Positions 1-9,400 of a stretch of 64,000 bases of DNA are shown here, piece by piece. The position numbers and the translations under genes are program-made. Source of the DNA: Planctomycetia bacterium (GTDB lineage Bacteria; Planctomycetota; Phycisphaerae; UBA1845; Fen-1342); the NCBI GenBank assembly GCA_015709575.1, contig CP054190.1, positions 3,160,616 through 3,224,615 on the forward strand, read 5' to 3'. Under the pieces are notes generated by a model. The model saw only the letters and a list, made by a program, of their open reading frames with translations, was not told the DNA's origin and did not search any database. Position 1 is the first letter of the stretch, and every line of letters begins with the position of its first letter.

Positions 1-726
1 CGGCGTGCCACCACATCGGCAGCCGCAGCACGCGCTCCGCCAGCGACGAGCGCAGGTCATGGATGCTCCGCTGCACCGCGTAGTGCACCAGCCCCTCGTT
101 CGCGAACCGGCACAACCCCCCCAGCAGCGCCACGACCACCAGCAGCCCCATCACGCAGCCAAGCTGATACAGCCGCGCGTCGGCATCTCTGCCGGCTGGC
201 AAAAACTCCACCACGCGGCGCAGCAGCGGGGCATGCCAGCCCGGCTCGGCCAGCGGCAGCGTGACCGTGCGCTCCCTCCCGTCCCGCGAGATGATCCGCA
301 CATCGCTCAGCTCGGCCCCGCCGGCGCGCGCAATCCGCGCCAGAATCTCGTACGAACCGGGCGATTCGCCGCCAATCGCGACAATGCGGTCATCATTCGC
401 GAGCACCGTCGCCGCCGCCGTGCCCGGCCGCACATGGTCGATCGACAGCCCCGCCGGATCGTTCGGCACATCCGTTGGAATCACGATGCCCAGCCGCTGT
501 TCGGCCTGGGCGCGATGCACCCAATCGGCCAGCGTCTCGTGATCCGTAAACATGACCTTCAGCAGCGGGATCACGCTGGAGATGCTGAACGTATAGAACA
601 CGCTGACGCCCAGCGCCATCGACAGCCCGATAATCAGCGGGAGCCGATGCGGGCGAAGATAGCGCAGCGCCCGGCGGAACGCGGACAGCCACGCTCGCGG
701 CGCGGAGAGGCGAGAAGCGGGGTTCA
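1..726 (-). CDS. ABC exporter (MsbA-like permease-ATPase), N-terminal part, with PDZ-like insert
   Basis: This reading frame starts at an ATG at 726 and runs off the left edge of the window; 242 residues are visible. A first membrane segment (about residues 30-56) and a second (about 187-206) flank a soluble stretch (about 82-165). The soluble part reads like a PDZ domain ('AGLSIDHVRPGTAAA', then 'DDRIVAIGGE'). After the second membrane segment comes the helix typical of type IV ABC exporters ('HDLRSSLAERVLRLPMWW'), so the ATPase domain should lie beyond the window. The loop between TM1 and TM2 of such exporters faces the periplasm, which places the PDZ-like domain there. Lipid or LPS export is likely but unproven. 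The gene is transcribed divergently from the aminotransferase at 862. Confidence 0.75.
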
Positions 727-861
727 TCGGACGATATGATAGCGGTTCCCGAGTGGTCCGCTGCGGCCGGCGAACCGGACCCGTCGTATGGCCGTACCGA
801 CCGAACATGCGGTTCGACGCGCCCCGAGTGCGTACCCGCGTTCCTCCATCGAAGGCATGCC

Positions 862-2019
862 ATGGCATCGGCAGTTACGAAGGCGTCGCAGGCTCCCGCG
901 GCCGTCCGTCGCGAAATCTCGCTCTCCGCGCCGGACATCACCCAGGCGGAGATTGACGCCGCGGTGGCCGTGCTGCGCACGCCGCAGCTTTCGCTCGGTC
1001 CCCGCATCCCCGAGTTCGAGCGGACGTTCACCGATCGGCTCGGATGCGCGCACGGCGTCGCCGTAAACAGCGGCACATCCGGGCTGCACCTGGTCTGCCT
1101 GGCCATGGGGATCGGCGCGGCGGACGAGGTCATCACGTCGCCGTTCTCCTTCATCGCGTCCAGCAACTGCGTGATGTTCGTGGGCGGCAAGCCCGTGTTT
1201 GCGGACGTCGATCCGCACACCTGGCAGATCGACCCGGCGCGGATCGAGGCGCAGATCACGCCGCGGACGAAGGCACTGTTGATTCCGGACATTTTCGGCA
1301 ACATCCCCGACTTCGACCCGATTCTCGCGATTGCGCGAAGGCACAAGCTGCGCGTGATCGAGGATTGCTGCGAGGCCATCGGCGCGACGTATGGCGGCCG
1401 GATCGCCGGCACACTGGGCGAGGCGGGTGTCTTCGGCTTCTACCCGAACAAGCAGATCACCACCGGCGAAGGCGGGATGATCGTCACCAGCGACGACCGC
1501 ATCGCATTCCTCTGCCGCTCGCTGCGAAGCCAGGGGCGCGACCCCGACGGCGGCTGGCTGGCCCACGCGCGGCTCGGCTACAACTTCCGCATGCCCGACA
1601 TGCTGGCGGCCATCGGCACACAGCAGATGCGGCGCCTGGACGAGATCCTCGCGAAGCGCGCCCGCGTCGGAGCGTGGTACACCGAGCGCCTCGCGGATGA
1701 GCCGCGCGTGTCCATGATGCGCGTGGCCCCGCGCGTGAAGCTGAGTTGGTTCGTCATGGTCGTGCGGCTGAGCGACGATTATTCGCAGGCCCAGCGCGAC
1801 GGCATCATGGCGAAGCTCAAGGAACGCGGCATCGCCACCAACAACTACTTCTCCCCGCTGCACCTGCAGCCGTTCTATCAGGAAGCCTGGGGCTATCGAC
1901 CAGGCGACTACCCCGTCTGCGAAGCGCTCAGCGCCCGCACAATCGCACTGCCCTTCCACAATCACCTCACCGAATCCGACGTGGAATACGTCGTGAGCAA
2001 TCTCCGCGCGCTGCTCTGA
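862..2019 (+). CDS. DegT/DnrJ/EryC1/StrS-family sugar aminotransferase
   Basis: A PLP-dependent aminotransferase of 385 residues, the usual size for enzymes that transaminate nucleotide-linked keto-sugars for LPS, polysaccharide or glycan synthesis. The internal-aldimine lysine is K197 in 'FGFYPNKQITTGEGG', and the aspartate that pairs with the PLP ring nitrogen is D168 in 'VIEDCCEAIGA'. The frame is open upstream to 736, but the ATG at 862 is preferred because a GAAGG sequence lies at 851-855 and family homology begins right after it ('LSAPDITQAEIDAAVAVL'). The substrate cannot be read from sequence. The divergent exporter at 726 may share a glycan or lipid export role. Confidence 0.9.
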   Translation: MASAVTKASQAPAAVRREISLSAPDITQAEIDAAVAVLRTPQLSLGPRIPEFERTFTDRLGCAHGVAVNSGTSGLHLVCLAMGIGAADEVITSPFSFIASSNCVMFVGGKPVFADVDPHTWQIDPARIEAQITPRTKALLIPDIFGNIPDFDPILAIARRHKLRVIEDCCEAIGATYGGRIAGTLGEAGVFGFYPNKQITTGEGGMIVTSDDRIAFLCRSLRSQGRDPDGGWLAHARLGYNFRMPDMLAAIGTQQMRRLDEILAKRARVGAWYTERLADEPRVSMMRVAPRVKLSWFVMVVRLSDDYSQAQRDGIMAKLKERGIATNNYFSPLHLQPFYQEAWGYRPGDYPVCEALSARTIALPFHNHLTESDVEYVVSNLRALL

Positions 2020-2104
2020 CGAGCCGCCCGGGCGCGGGTACGATCTTTTCACGCGGCGCGCTCCGCACAGCGGCGGGGCCGGACCGCGCGTGGAGAGCCG
2101 CACC

Positions 2105-3292
2105 ATGACGCCTCGTCCCGACCCGTCCACCCGCGCGCCCGCAGCGGCGCGTCATTCCGCCCTCCTGCCGCCGCGCCGGTGGTCAACCGCTGGCCCGCGA
2201 TGGAGCAGCCTGCTGACGCTGTGCCTGATCCCACCGGTGCTGGCCGAGCCGCCCAAGCCCCAGGACGGGAGCGAAAAGCGAGACGACGCGGCCCACGACG
2301 AATCGCGCTGGATTCGCAACATTCGGCAACTGACACGCGTCGATATGGGGCTGGCCCGCTCGGGCGAGGCCTATTTCAGCCCGGATGGACAGACGGTCGC
2401 ATTCCAGGCCTATCCCACCGATCGCAGCGAGTACCAGATTTACGTCATGAACCTGGACGGCAGCGGGCTGAAGATGATCAGCACCGGCGTCGGCGCCACC
2501 ACCTGCGCCTATTTCAGCCCCGATGGTCGGCGGGTGCTGTTCGCCGCCAATCACCTCGACCCGCGCCCGGTCGCGCCGCCCGGCTCAACCCAGCCGGCCG
2601 GCAAGCGCAGCTATTCCTGGTCGTTCTACCCGGGCATGGATTTGTTCGAATACACGCTCGACGGCGGCAAGCTGCGCCAACTGACGTCAGAACCGGGATA
2701 CGACGCCGAGGGAAGCTACTCCCCGGATGGCAAGCTGATTGTCTTCACGACGATGCGCGGCGACGACCAGGACATCTGGATCTGCAACGCCGACGGCAGC
2801 GAGCCGCGGCCGGTGGTGACAGCGCGCGGTTATGACGGCGGTCCGTTCTTCTCCCCCGACGGAAAGCGGATCGTCTATCGCTCCGATCGCCGCGGCGACG
2901 AGACCATGCAGATCTTCGTCAACACGCTCGATGGAAAGAGTGAACGCGCCATCACGTCGCACGACACCCTGCACTGGTGCCCGTTCTGGCACCCCTCGGG
3001 GCGATGGATCATCTACACCCGCGGGGATCACGGCGGCGGCCCCCCGCGTTACGACCTATACCTCGTGAGCGACGACGGGCGCGAGACGCACCGCGTCACG
3101 AGCGAGACCGCCTTCGACGGCCTGCCGGTCTTTTCGCCGGACGGGAAAAAGCTGATGTGGACCTCGCGGCGCGGCGGGCTGGCCTCACCGCAGGTGTTCG
3201 TCGCCGATTTCGTGGGATTGACGCCCGAGGGAAAGCTCGCGGCGACGGAGGGCGAGACATCACCAGGAACGCCCCGGCCAAAAGGGCAATAG
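2105..3292 (+). CDS. Exported TolB-like beta-propeller protein (PD40 repeats)
   Basis: A 395-residue protein with an Arg-rich N-terminus and hydrophobic stretch ending 'PPVLAEPP' (about residues 25-48), consistent with a signal peptide. The rest holds six repeats around 'FSPDG' ('YFSPDGQTVAF', 'YFSPDGRRVLF', 'SYSPDGKLIVF', 'FFSPDGKRIVY', 'FWHPSGRWIIY', 'VFSPDGKKLMW'), the signature of six-bladed TolB/PD40 propellers. No catalytic peptidase domain follows, so it is probably a binding or scaffold protein in the periplasm or at the surface. The ATG at 2105 has GGAGAG seven bases upstream and is preferred over the in-frame GTG at 2090. It ends three bases from the convergent TPR gene. Confidence 0.8.
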   Translation: MTPRPDPSTRAPAAARHSALLPPRRWSTAGPRWSSLLTLCLIPPVLAEPPKPQDGSEKRDDAAHDESRWIRNIRQLTRVDMGLARSGEAYFSPDGQTVAFQAYPTDRSEYQIYVMNLDGSGLKMISTGVGATTCAYFSPDGRRVLFAANHLDPRPVAPPGSTQPAGKRSYSWSFYPGMDLFEYTLDGGKLRQLTSEPGYDAEGSYSPDGKLIVFTTMRGDDQDIWICNADGSEPRPVVTARGYDGGPFFSPDGKRIVYRSDRRGDETMQIFVNTLDGKSERAITSHDTLHWCPFWHPSGRWIIYTRGDHGGGPPRYDLYLVSDDGRETHRVTSETAFDGLPVFSPDGKKLMWTSRRGGLASPQVFVADFVGLTPEGKLAATEGETSPGTPRPKGQ

Positions 3293-3295
3293 TCC

Positions 3296-4594
3296 CTAGC
3301 GCCGCCCCGGCACCAGCACCATGCACTCGGGATCGACTTCGTAGATCCCCGTGAAGACGTCCTTCATCGTCTCGTCCGCGGCGAACTCGCGAATCCGCAC
3401 GTGCGTCTCGCCCATGCGCTCGAGAAACTCGATCAGGAACGCCAGCGCGTCGTCACGGTCGCGCGCCACGACCTGCACATTCCGTGAGAAGCGCGTCGGC
3501 TGCTCGGAGGAATCGACCCGGCGGCGCGGGTGCTGCGCCAGTCCCTCGCGATAATCCGCCTCGATGTCGATGCTGAACCACGTCGCCACGTCCAGTCGCT
3601 CGCCGGTCGCCTCGCGATACGCCTCACACAGCTCGACCGTGCAGGCGTTGTGGGCATAGCCCAGCGCCAGCAGGCGCTCGCATTCATCAAGGTGGTCCTG
3701 GCGCGAGTGAAAATCCATCGCCAGCTCAAGCGCATACGCCAGGTCGCCCGGATCGCCCGGCAGCGCCACCCGCAGCGCGTCCGCATAGCTGGCGGCGGCG
3801 GCGGTGAGATTCTGCTCCTCTTCCTCGATCAGCGCCCGCAGCAAGCGCGGCTGCGGCGCCTGCGGCGTCAGTCGCTGCAACGCCCGAAGCTGGCGGTTGG
3901 CGAGCTTCAGGTCGCCGGCCCGCACCGCCGTCACGCCCCAGTTGAGCCGCAGCAGCGGCGCATCGCCGTCGATCCGCTCGGCCACCTCGTAACAGTGAAA
4001 CGCGTCGGCATACTCTTCATCATCGCTGTGCATGATGGCCAGCGATATCCACTGGCCGATGTCCTCGGGCGCGAGCGACAGGTACCGCTTCAGCGTCGCC
4101 TTGGCCGCCGGATAGTCCCCCATTTCGCCCAGCACGGCCGCCTTCCGCTGCAGCGCCCAGTCGATGTCGGCCCCCAGCCGCATCGCCTTGTCATACAGCC
4201 GGATGGCCTGCTCCAGCTCGCCCACCCGTTCGTAGACCAGCGCGAGGTTCGCCAGCGCCACGTCGTCGCGCGGGTCCAGCTCGACGGCGCGCTCCAGCGC
4301 TTCGCACGCCTCGTCCAGTTCGTCCGCATTCGATAGCACCACGCCGCGCGTGCCGTGCAGACGCGCCGACTCCGGAAACTCGTCCAGCAGCGGCTCGACC
4401 GCCCGCAGCGCGTCATCGACGCGGTCCAGCTCGGACAGCGCCCATGCGCGCAGCGTCGCGAACTCGATCCGATCGTCAGTGTCCACCAGCCGGCCGTCGA
4501 GCGCGTCGAGCGCGCTGAGCGACTCGGCCGGCTTGCCGGCATCGAGCAACTCGTTTGCACGCGACAGGATTCGGTCGATCTTCTCGGAGTCCAT
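3296..4594 (-). CDS. TPR-repeat protein
   Basis: A 432-residue, probably cytoplasmic protein: there is no signal peptide. Tandem tetratricopeptide repeats run through about residues 1-300, for example 'ALANLALVYERVGELEQAIRLYDKAM'-type helices with the expected small and aromatic positions. The C-terminal 80 residues are a different, charged segment including 'RDRDDALAFLIEFLERMGET' and a final 'GIYEVDPECMVLVPGRR'. The start at 4594 is chosen because GAGGGGAA lies four bases upstream; an earlier in-frame ATG at 4612 lacks a site. The role is unknown; TPR proteins scaffold protein-protein contacts. Confidence 0.8.
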   Translation of the reverse strand: MDSEKIDRILSRANELLDAGKPAESLSALDALDGRLVDTDDRIEFATLRAWALSELDRVDDALRAVEPLLDEFPESARLHGTRGVVLSNADELDEACEALERAVELDPRDDVALANLALVYERVGELEQAIRLYDKAMRLGADIDWALQRKAAVLGEMGDYPAAKATLKRYLSLAPEDIGQWISLAIMHSDDEEYADAFHCYEVAERIDGDAPLLRLNWGVTAVRAGDLKLANRQLRALQRLTPQAPQPRLLRALIEEEEQNLTAAAASYADALRVALPGDPGDLAYALELAMDFHSRQDHLDECERLLALGYAHNACTVELCEAYREATGERLDVATWFSIDIEADYREGLAQHPRRRVDSSEQPTRFSRNVQVVARDRDDALAFLIEFLERMGETHVRIREFAADETMKDVFTGIYEVDPECMVLVPGRR

Positions 4595-4801
4595 CACTTC
4601 CCCTCGCGGCATGACTGCGCCGCGTTGTGGGACGCTCCTCTCCTACCACTCTCTCGCCGTATCTGATTCTACCGAATCAGCGCCGCGATGCAGCCCCTCT
4701 CTCACGAACTTTCCCGCGCGGCGATTTATGGGTCGCGGCGCAAGTCGTGCGCGGTGCGCCCAGGCGCTACGCGCTTGCGGTTTGACGCGCCCAACCCGAA
4801 G

Positions 4802-5632
4802 ATGCCGCGCATGCCGCGTGTCCAACCGCCCTGCGCCCCGCGCCGTCCGCCGCCCCGCGCTCCGCGCACCGTCGCGCCCGACCACCTGCCGCGCCCGCTG
4901 CGCTGCCTGTCCGCGGCGCTCGCCCTCGCACTGGCGGCCGTCACGGGCTGCGCAGGCTGGGGCTACGACCACGTCCGGCTCGGCGCGACGCCCCGCGAGT
5001 ACGACCGCGCCCTTCCGGCCGAGGACGTGCGCCGTACCGATCTCGGCCTCGCCAGCCTGACGCGATCGGACCTGCGCGGCCGCACCGACGCCACCGTGCT
5101 GCTCTGGACCGGCGATCGGCGCATCTGGGCCAAGTGTCACGTCACCGTCGCGGATGCAGCCCGCTCCGGCCTGCGGCCGGCGACGTTCACGCTCCGTGCG
5201 GAGATCGACCCCGCCATGGGCGGCATGCCGGGCGCCGCCGCGAAAGACGCGCTTCAGGCCATTGAGACCGAGCTGGCGACGTTTCGCGGCGAGCGCGGCG
5301 TGATGGAGGCCTTTGGATGGGTGGCAGCCGGTCTGCGTGTCGCCCGATTCGCTGATCCGGCATCCGCATCCGCGCCCGATTCGCATGCCATCACCGGGGC
5401 CGGCACGGCGAACGCTACCGACAACACGCTCGCCAGCGCCGACAACGGTGCCTCGCCCGACGGTGCTGCCGACGGTGAGGCTCGCCCCACGGCCGATGAT
5501 GCGCTCGATACCAGCGCGGCCCGCCGCCCCTCGGCCGCCCTGGCTGATTATCTGGACCGAATCCCCCCGACCGCTGCGGTTCGCATCGCGGAGAGCGACG
5601 GCGTGCTGCGCGTGGAGTTGACCGCCCGCTGA
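4802..5632 (+). CDS. Putative lipoprotein, function unknown
   Basis: A 276-residue product if started at the ATG at 4802; the frame is open to 4688 and another ATG lies at 4811, so the exact start is uncertain. A proline- and arginine-rich N-terminus precedes a hydrophobic segment with lipobox 'VTGC' ('LALALAAVTGCAGWGY'), pointing to a lipid-anchored envelope protein. The middle (about residues 60-150) is a compact globular stretch with 'TVLLWTGDRRIWAKCHVTV'. Then comes a low-complexity Ala/Asp/Thr linker and a short C-terminal strand region. I recognise no family. The next gene starts 24 bases downstream, so they may be cotranscribed. Confidence 0.6.
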   Translation: MPRMPRVQPPCAPRRPPPRAPRTVAPDHLPRPLRCLSAALALALAAVTGCAGWGYDHVRLGATPREYDRALPAEDVRRTDLGLASLTRSDLRGRTDATVLLWTGDRRIWAKCHVTVADAARSGLRPATFTLRAEIDPAMGGMPGAAAKDALQAIETELATFRGERGVMEAFGWVAAGLRVARFADPASASAPDSHAITGAGTANATDNTLASADNGASPDGAADGEARPTADDALDTSAARRPSAALADYLDRIPPTAAVRIAESDGVLRVELTAR

Positions 5633-5656
5633 TCGCGGGCGCGGAGAGCCGAAGCC

Positions 5657-6001
5657 ATGAGCGACGCCCCCACACAGATTCAGTACGACGACTTCGCAAA
5701 GATCGACCTGCGGGTGGGAACGGTTCTGACCGCCGAAGCGCATCCCAACGCCGATAAGCTGCTGGTTCTGACGATCGACCTCGGCACGGAGCGCCGCCAG
5801 ATCGTCGCCGGAATCCGGGCCTTCTACGACCCGGCTGCCCTCGTCGGTCGGCAGGTAGTCGTGGTGGCGAATCTCGCCCCGCGCGCCATGCGCGGGATGG
5901 AGAGCCAGGGCATGGTGCTGGCGGCCTCCAGTACGGATAAGTCGGCCGTCGTGCTGGTCTCGCCGGATAAGGCAATCGCACCGGGAGCACGGGTCAGCTA
6001 A
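5657..6001 (+). CDS. Stand-alone tRNA-binding OB-fold domain (MetG C-terminal / Trbp111-like)
   Basis: A 114-residue protein matching the tRNA-binding domain found at the C-terminus of many methionyl-tRNA synthetases and as free Trbp111 or CsaA proteins. Diagnostic stretches are 'DDFAKIDLRVGTVLTAEAHP', 'ADKLLVLTIDLG', 'RQIVAGI' and 'ANLAPRAMRGMESQGMVLAA'. It binds the outer corner of tRNA structurally; here it would act in trans with a synthetase lacking the domain, or as a chaperone-like CsaA protein. A GGAGAG site lies eight bases before the ATG. No synthetase gene is adjacent. Confidence 0.85.
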   Translation: MSDAPTQIQYDDFAKIDLRVGTVLTAEAHPNADKLLVLTIDLGTERRQIVAGIRAFYDPAALVGRQVVVVANLAPRAMRGMESQGMVLAASSTDKSAVVLVSPDKAIAPGARVS

Positions 6002-6162
6002 GCCCGCTTCGCCAAAGCCGGGCCGCTGCGCCCCTTGCGGTTCCCTCCCGGGTTACCGAGAATTCCGCGACATCGCGACCGCCCGCGCCGCCGACCACCG
6101 GCGAAATTCCTTCGCCGACCGGCCTGATCCCGCGCGTATGCGGCCGTCCCGAAGGAAAACGC

Positions 6163-8937
6163 ATGTCCCATCCGCACGCGCCGCCGCCCGGCGACGCTCA
6201 CGCCGATCGCGAACTCCCGATCGCTGGCTTCAAGGGAACGCCGGAGGAGATCGAGCGCCAGTGGTACGAGCAGGTGTACCGCGGGCGCGGCGACTCCATG
6301 GCGCAGCTCACCCTGCGCGCCGTGCTGATGGGATCGCTGCTGGGCGGCGTGCTGTCACTGACGAACCTCTACATCGGCCTGAAGTCCGGCTGGGGGTTCG
6401 GCGTCGCCATCACCGCCTGCATTCTCTCCTACGCCATCTGGACGACGCTCTACGGCCTGAAGCTGGTGCGCTCGCCGATGACCGTGCTCGAGAACAACTG
6501 CATGCAGAGCACGGCCTCCTCGGCCGGATACTCAACCGGCGGCACGCTGATTTCCGCCTTCGCCGCCTACATCATGCTCAACAACGCATCGCTCTCGCTG
6601 GAGCTGATGCTGGGCTGGGTGTTCGTGCTGGCGGTGCTCGGCGTCACGATGGCCATTCCGATGAAGCGCCAGATGATCAACATCGAGCAGCTTCGATTCC
6701 CCAGCGGCGTGGCCGCGGCCGAAACCCTGCGGGCGCTGCACTCGCACGGCGATTCCGGGATGCGCTCGGCCCGGGCACTCGGCATCGCCGGCATTCTCGC
6801 CGCGGCGAGCAAGTTCTGGACGGAGGGGCTGGCGCTCTTCAGCGCCGCCCTCGCGCCGCTCCAGATCAGCACCTGGGTCACGAAGTTCAACGTGGCCACG
6901 GTCGGACCGGTCTGGATGAACCGCGGCGTGATGTTCATGTGGGAGCCGCTGTTCATTGCGGCCGGAGCGATCACCGGCATGCGCGTGTGCGTGTCGATGA
7001 TGGTCGGCGCGGTGCTGTGCTGGATGGTGTTCGTTCCATATTGGATCGATCAGCGCGTCATCACGCTCACCGTCACCGAGCCGATCCCGGTCACGCTCGA
7101 AGGCGCTCGTTTCGGCAGCGAGCCGACCATCGCCCGCTATGCCAGCTACAACGACAAGGCCGGCCTGCTCAAGTGGGAAGGCCCGATGAGCGCCGCCGAT
7201 CGCGCCCGGCTGGCGGCGTTGTTCCCCGATCCGTGGGTTCAGGCGCAATTCGATCGACTCTACGTCCGCTCGCAGTTCCGCGCGGCTGAGCCGCTGGCGG
7301 CCCGCCCGGCCGAATTCAACGCCAAGCCGGAACTCGCCGGGCTGCTGGAGTTCGCCGACGGCGAGCTGCGGTTGCGCGACCTGATCTCGCCCGAGCAGTA
7401 CGACGGCCTGCGCGCCGCCAGCGGCGACCCGCACTATCTCAAGGCGCTGGCGGCGCTCTATGAACGCTCGCTGCTTCCCGGATATGAGCCGCTCTGGGCC
7501 AGCGTCCCGCTGCCGGAGTCACTGCGGAACATGAAGATCCCCGAGTCACTTTCGCGCCGCATGAAAATCGCGAGCTCAGGCTCCGCCGTGCTGCTGCTCT
7601 GGCGCGGACCGATGAGCGACACCGAGCGCGCTGCCGTGGCGAAAATCAGTGACGCGCCCGGATTCGCAGCGCTGGTCGATGAACTGGCCGCGGCCGCGGG
7701 ACGGCGTACGCTGACCGGCAGCATCCCCGATGCGCTGACCGGCTGGATCGCCCTCGATGAGGAAAACCGCGCCCTGCGGACGCGCGGCCCGGCTCCGACC
7801 GAGGGCGTCGATCAGGCCATCGCGGCGATCGAGTCCGACGTCGTGCTGAGCGCGGCCGTGAACAACCTGCTCGCCGCCTCCGAGGCAACCCGCGCCAAGG
7901 AAAACTTCCGCGACCTGGTGGCCTGGACGCTGTGGGGCGGAACCGCCTGCATGGTGACCAGCGGCCTGCTGGCCTTCGCCCTGCAATGGCGCAGCGCGCT
8001 GCGGGCCTTCAGCGGGCTGACACGCATGTTCGGCGGCCGCAGCGTCAAGTCGGACGACCCCCTTGAAGCGATCGAGACGCCCACCTCCTGGTTCGTTTTC
8101 GGGCAGTTTTTTGCCCTCATCGCGATCTGCTGGCTCGCGCATGAGAGCTTCGGCATGCCCTACTGGCAGAGCGTGCTGGCGGTCGTGCTGACCTTCGGAC
8201 TGGCGCTGGTCGCCTGCCGCGTGACCGGCGAGACCGACACCACGCCGATCGGTGCGATGGGCAAGATCATGCAGCTCACCTTCGGCGTGGTCCATCCCGC
8301 CAAGGTGGCCGGTGACGTCACCGCCATGAACGTGAACCTCATGGCCGCCAACATCACCGCCGGCGCGGCCGGCTCCTCAGCCGACCTGCTGACCGACCTC
8401 AAGAGCGGCTACCTGCTGGGCGCGAACCCCCGAAAGCAGTTCATCGCGCAATTCTGCGGAATCTTCACCGGCACAATTGTGACGGTATTCGCCTTCCGAC
8501 TGATGGTGCCCAGCGCCGACGTGCTGGGCACGTCCCAGTTCCCCGCTCCGGCGGCGCAGGCCTGGCGCGGCGTGGCCGAGGCCCTCAGCAACGGCCTGGA
8601 TCGGCTCGAGCCGCTGAAGCTGTGGTCGATCCTGATCGGCGGCGCGGTCGGGGTGGTCCTGCCGATCCTGAGCATGGCCGCGCCTGCAAAGGCGAAGGTC
8701 TGGATCCCGTCGGCGGCCGGCGTCGGCCTGGCGTGGGTGTTCAACTGGTACTACGCGCTGCTCTTCCTGATCGGCGCGATCATCGGCTGGATCATCGAAA
8801 AGTCCGCGCCCAAGGTCTCCAAGGAATTCACCTTCCCGGTCGCATCCGGAATCATCGCCGGCGAGAGCCTGATGGGCGTGGCGCTGATCTTCGTGGAGAA
8901 TGGTCCGGGAATGTGGCAGCGCCTGTTCGGCGGCTGA
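6163..8937 (+). CDS. OPT-family oligopeptide transporter with large soluble insert
   Basis: A 924-residue multi-pass inner-membrane protein of the oligopeptide transporter (OPT/YSL) family, recognised from 'LTLRAVLMGSLLGGVLSLTN', 'NLYIGLKSGWGFG', 'LRFPSGVAAAETLRA' and a C-terminal 'FPVASGIIAGESLMGVAL'. Bacterial members are commonly 600-700 residues. The extra length is a hydrophilic stretch at about residues 315-590 containing three related segments: 'LLKWEGPMSAADRARLAAL', 'LRDLISPEQYDGLRAASG' and 'VLLLWRGPMSDTERAAVAKI'. The start has AAGGAAA six bases upstream. Substrates in the family are peptides or metal chelates; the one here is unknown. Confidence 0.88.
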   Translation: MSHPHAPPPGDAHADRELPIAGFKGTPEEIERQWYEQVYRGRGDSMAQLTLRAVLMGSLLGGVLSLTNLYIGLKSGWGFGVAITACILSYAIWTTLYGLKLVRSPMTVLENNCMQSTASSAGYSTGGTLISAFAAYIMLNNASLSLELMLGWVFVLAVLGVTMAIPMKRQMINIEQLRFPSGVAAAETLRALHSHGDSGMRSARALGIAGILAAASKFWTEGLALFSAALAPLQISTWVTKFNVATVGPVWMNRGVMFMWEPLFIAAGAITGMRVCVSMMVGAVLCWMVFVPYWIDQRVITLTVTEPIPVTLEGARFGSEPTIARYASYNDKAGLLKWEGPMSAADRARLAALFPDPWVQAQFDRLYVRSQFRAAEPLAARPAEFNAKPELAGLLEFADGELRLRDLISPEQYDGLRAASGDPHYLKALAALYERSLLPGYEPLWASVPLPESLRNMKIPESLSRRMKIASSGSAVLLLWRGPMSDTERAAVAKISDAPGFAALVDELAAAAGRRTLTGSIPDALTGWIALDEENRALRTRGPAPTEGVDQAIAAIESDVVLSAAVNNLLAASEATRAKENFRDLVAWTLWGGTACMVTSGLLAFALQWRSALRAFSGLTRMFGGRSVKSDDPLEAIETPTSWFVFGQFFALIAICWLAHESFGMPYWQSVLAVVLTFGLALVACRVTGETDTTPIGAMGKIMQLTFGVVHPAKVAGDVTAMNVNLMAANITAGAAGSSADLLTDLKSGYLLGANPRKQFIAQFCGIFTGTIVTVFAFRLMVPSADVLGTSQFPAPAAQAWRGVAEALSNGLDRLEPLKLWSILIGGAVGVVLPILSMAAPAKAKVWIPSAAGVGLAWVFNWYYALLFLIGAIIGWIIEKSAPKVSKEFTFPVASGIIAGESLMGVALIFVENGPGMWQRLFGG

Positions 8938-8971
8938 TCGTGTCCGGCAGGCCGTCTCCGAGGAGTCACCC

Positions 8972-9400
8972 ATGTCGCTGAAAATCACCAGGGCGGACGT
9001 CTGGGCCATGGACGTGCGCAATCGCCCCGGAATGCTGGCGCGAATTCTGGAAGCGCTGGCGACCGCCGGCGCGGACCTGGAATTTGTCGTCGCCCGGCGC
9101 GTCACTGAAAACACGTCGCGGGTCTTCGTCGCGCCGCTCAAAGGCGCCAAGCAGCTCCGCGCCGCAGCGGACGTCGGCCTGCAGCGCGCCGCCGGCATGC
9201 ACTGCGTGCGCGTCAGCGGGCCGGACCGCCCGGGGGCCGGCGCGCGCCTGACGAGGGCGCTGGCGGCGGCGGACCTGAATCTGCGAGGCGTCTCCAACGC
9301 CGCCATCGGATCGAAGTTCCTCTGCTATTTCGCCTTCGCCACCGCCGACGACGCCGACACGGCCCGCAAAGTGCTCAAGCGCGCCGCAACCGCGCGCTGA
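8972..9400 (+). CDS. ACT-domain protein (tandem ACT fold)
   Basis: A 142-residue protein beginning 'MSLKITRADVWAMDVRNRPG' and continuing 'MLARILEALATAGADLEFVV', the classic ACT beta-alpha-beta start. A second half, from 'MHCVRVSGPDRPGAGARLTR', repeats the pattern. Two ACT folds without an enzyme suggest a small-molecule (often amino-acid) sensor. GAGGAG lies five bases before the ATG, and the gene follows the OPT transporter by 34 bases, so the two are probably one transcript. Its stop codon is the first part of an 11-bp tandem repeat array. Confidence 0.75.
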   Translation: MSLKITRADVWAMDVRNRPGMLARILEALATAGADLEFVVARRVTENTSRVFVAPLKGAKQLRAAADVGLQRAAGMHCVRVSGPDRPGAGARLTRALAAADLNLRGVSNAAIGSKFLCYFAFATADDADTARKVLKRAATAR

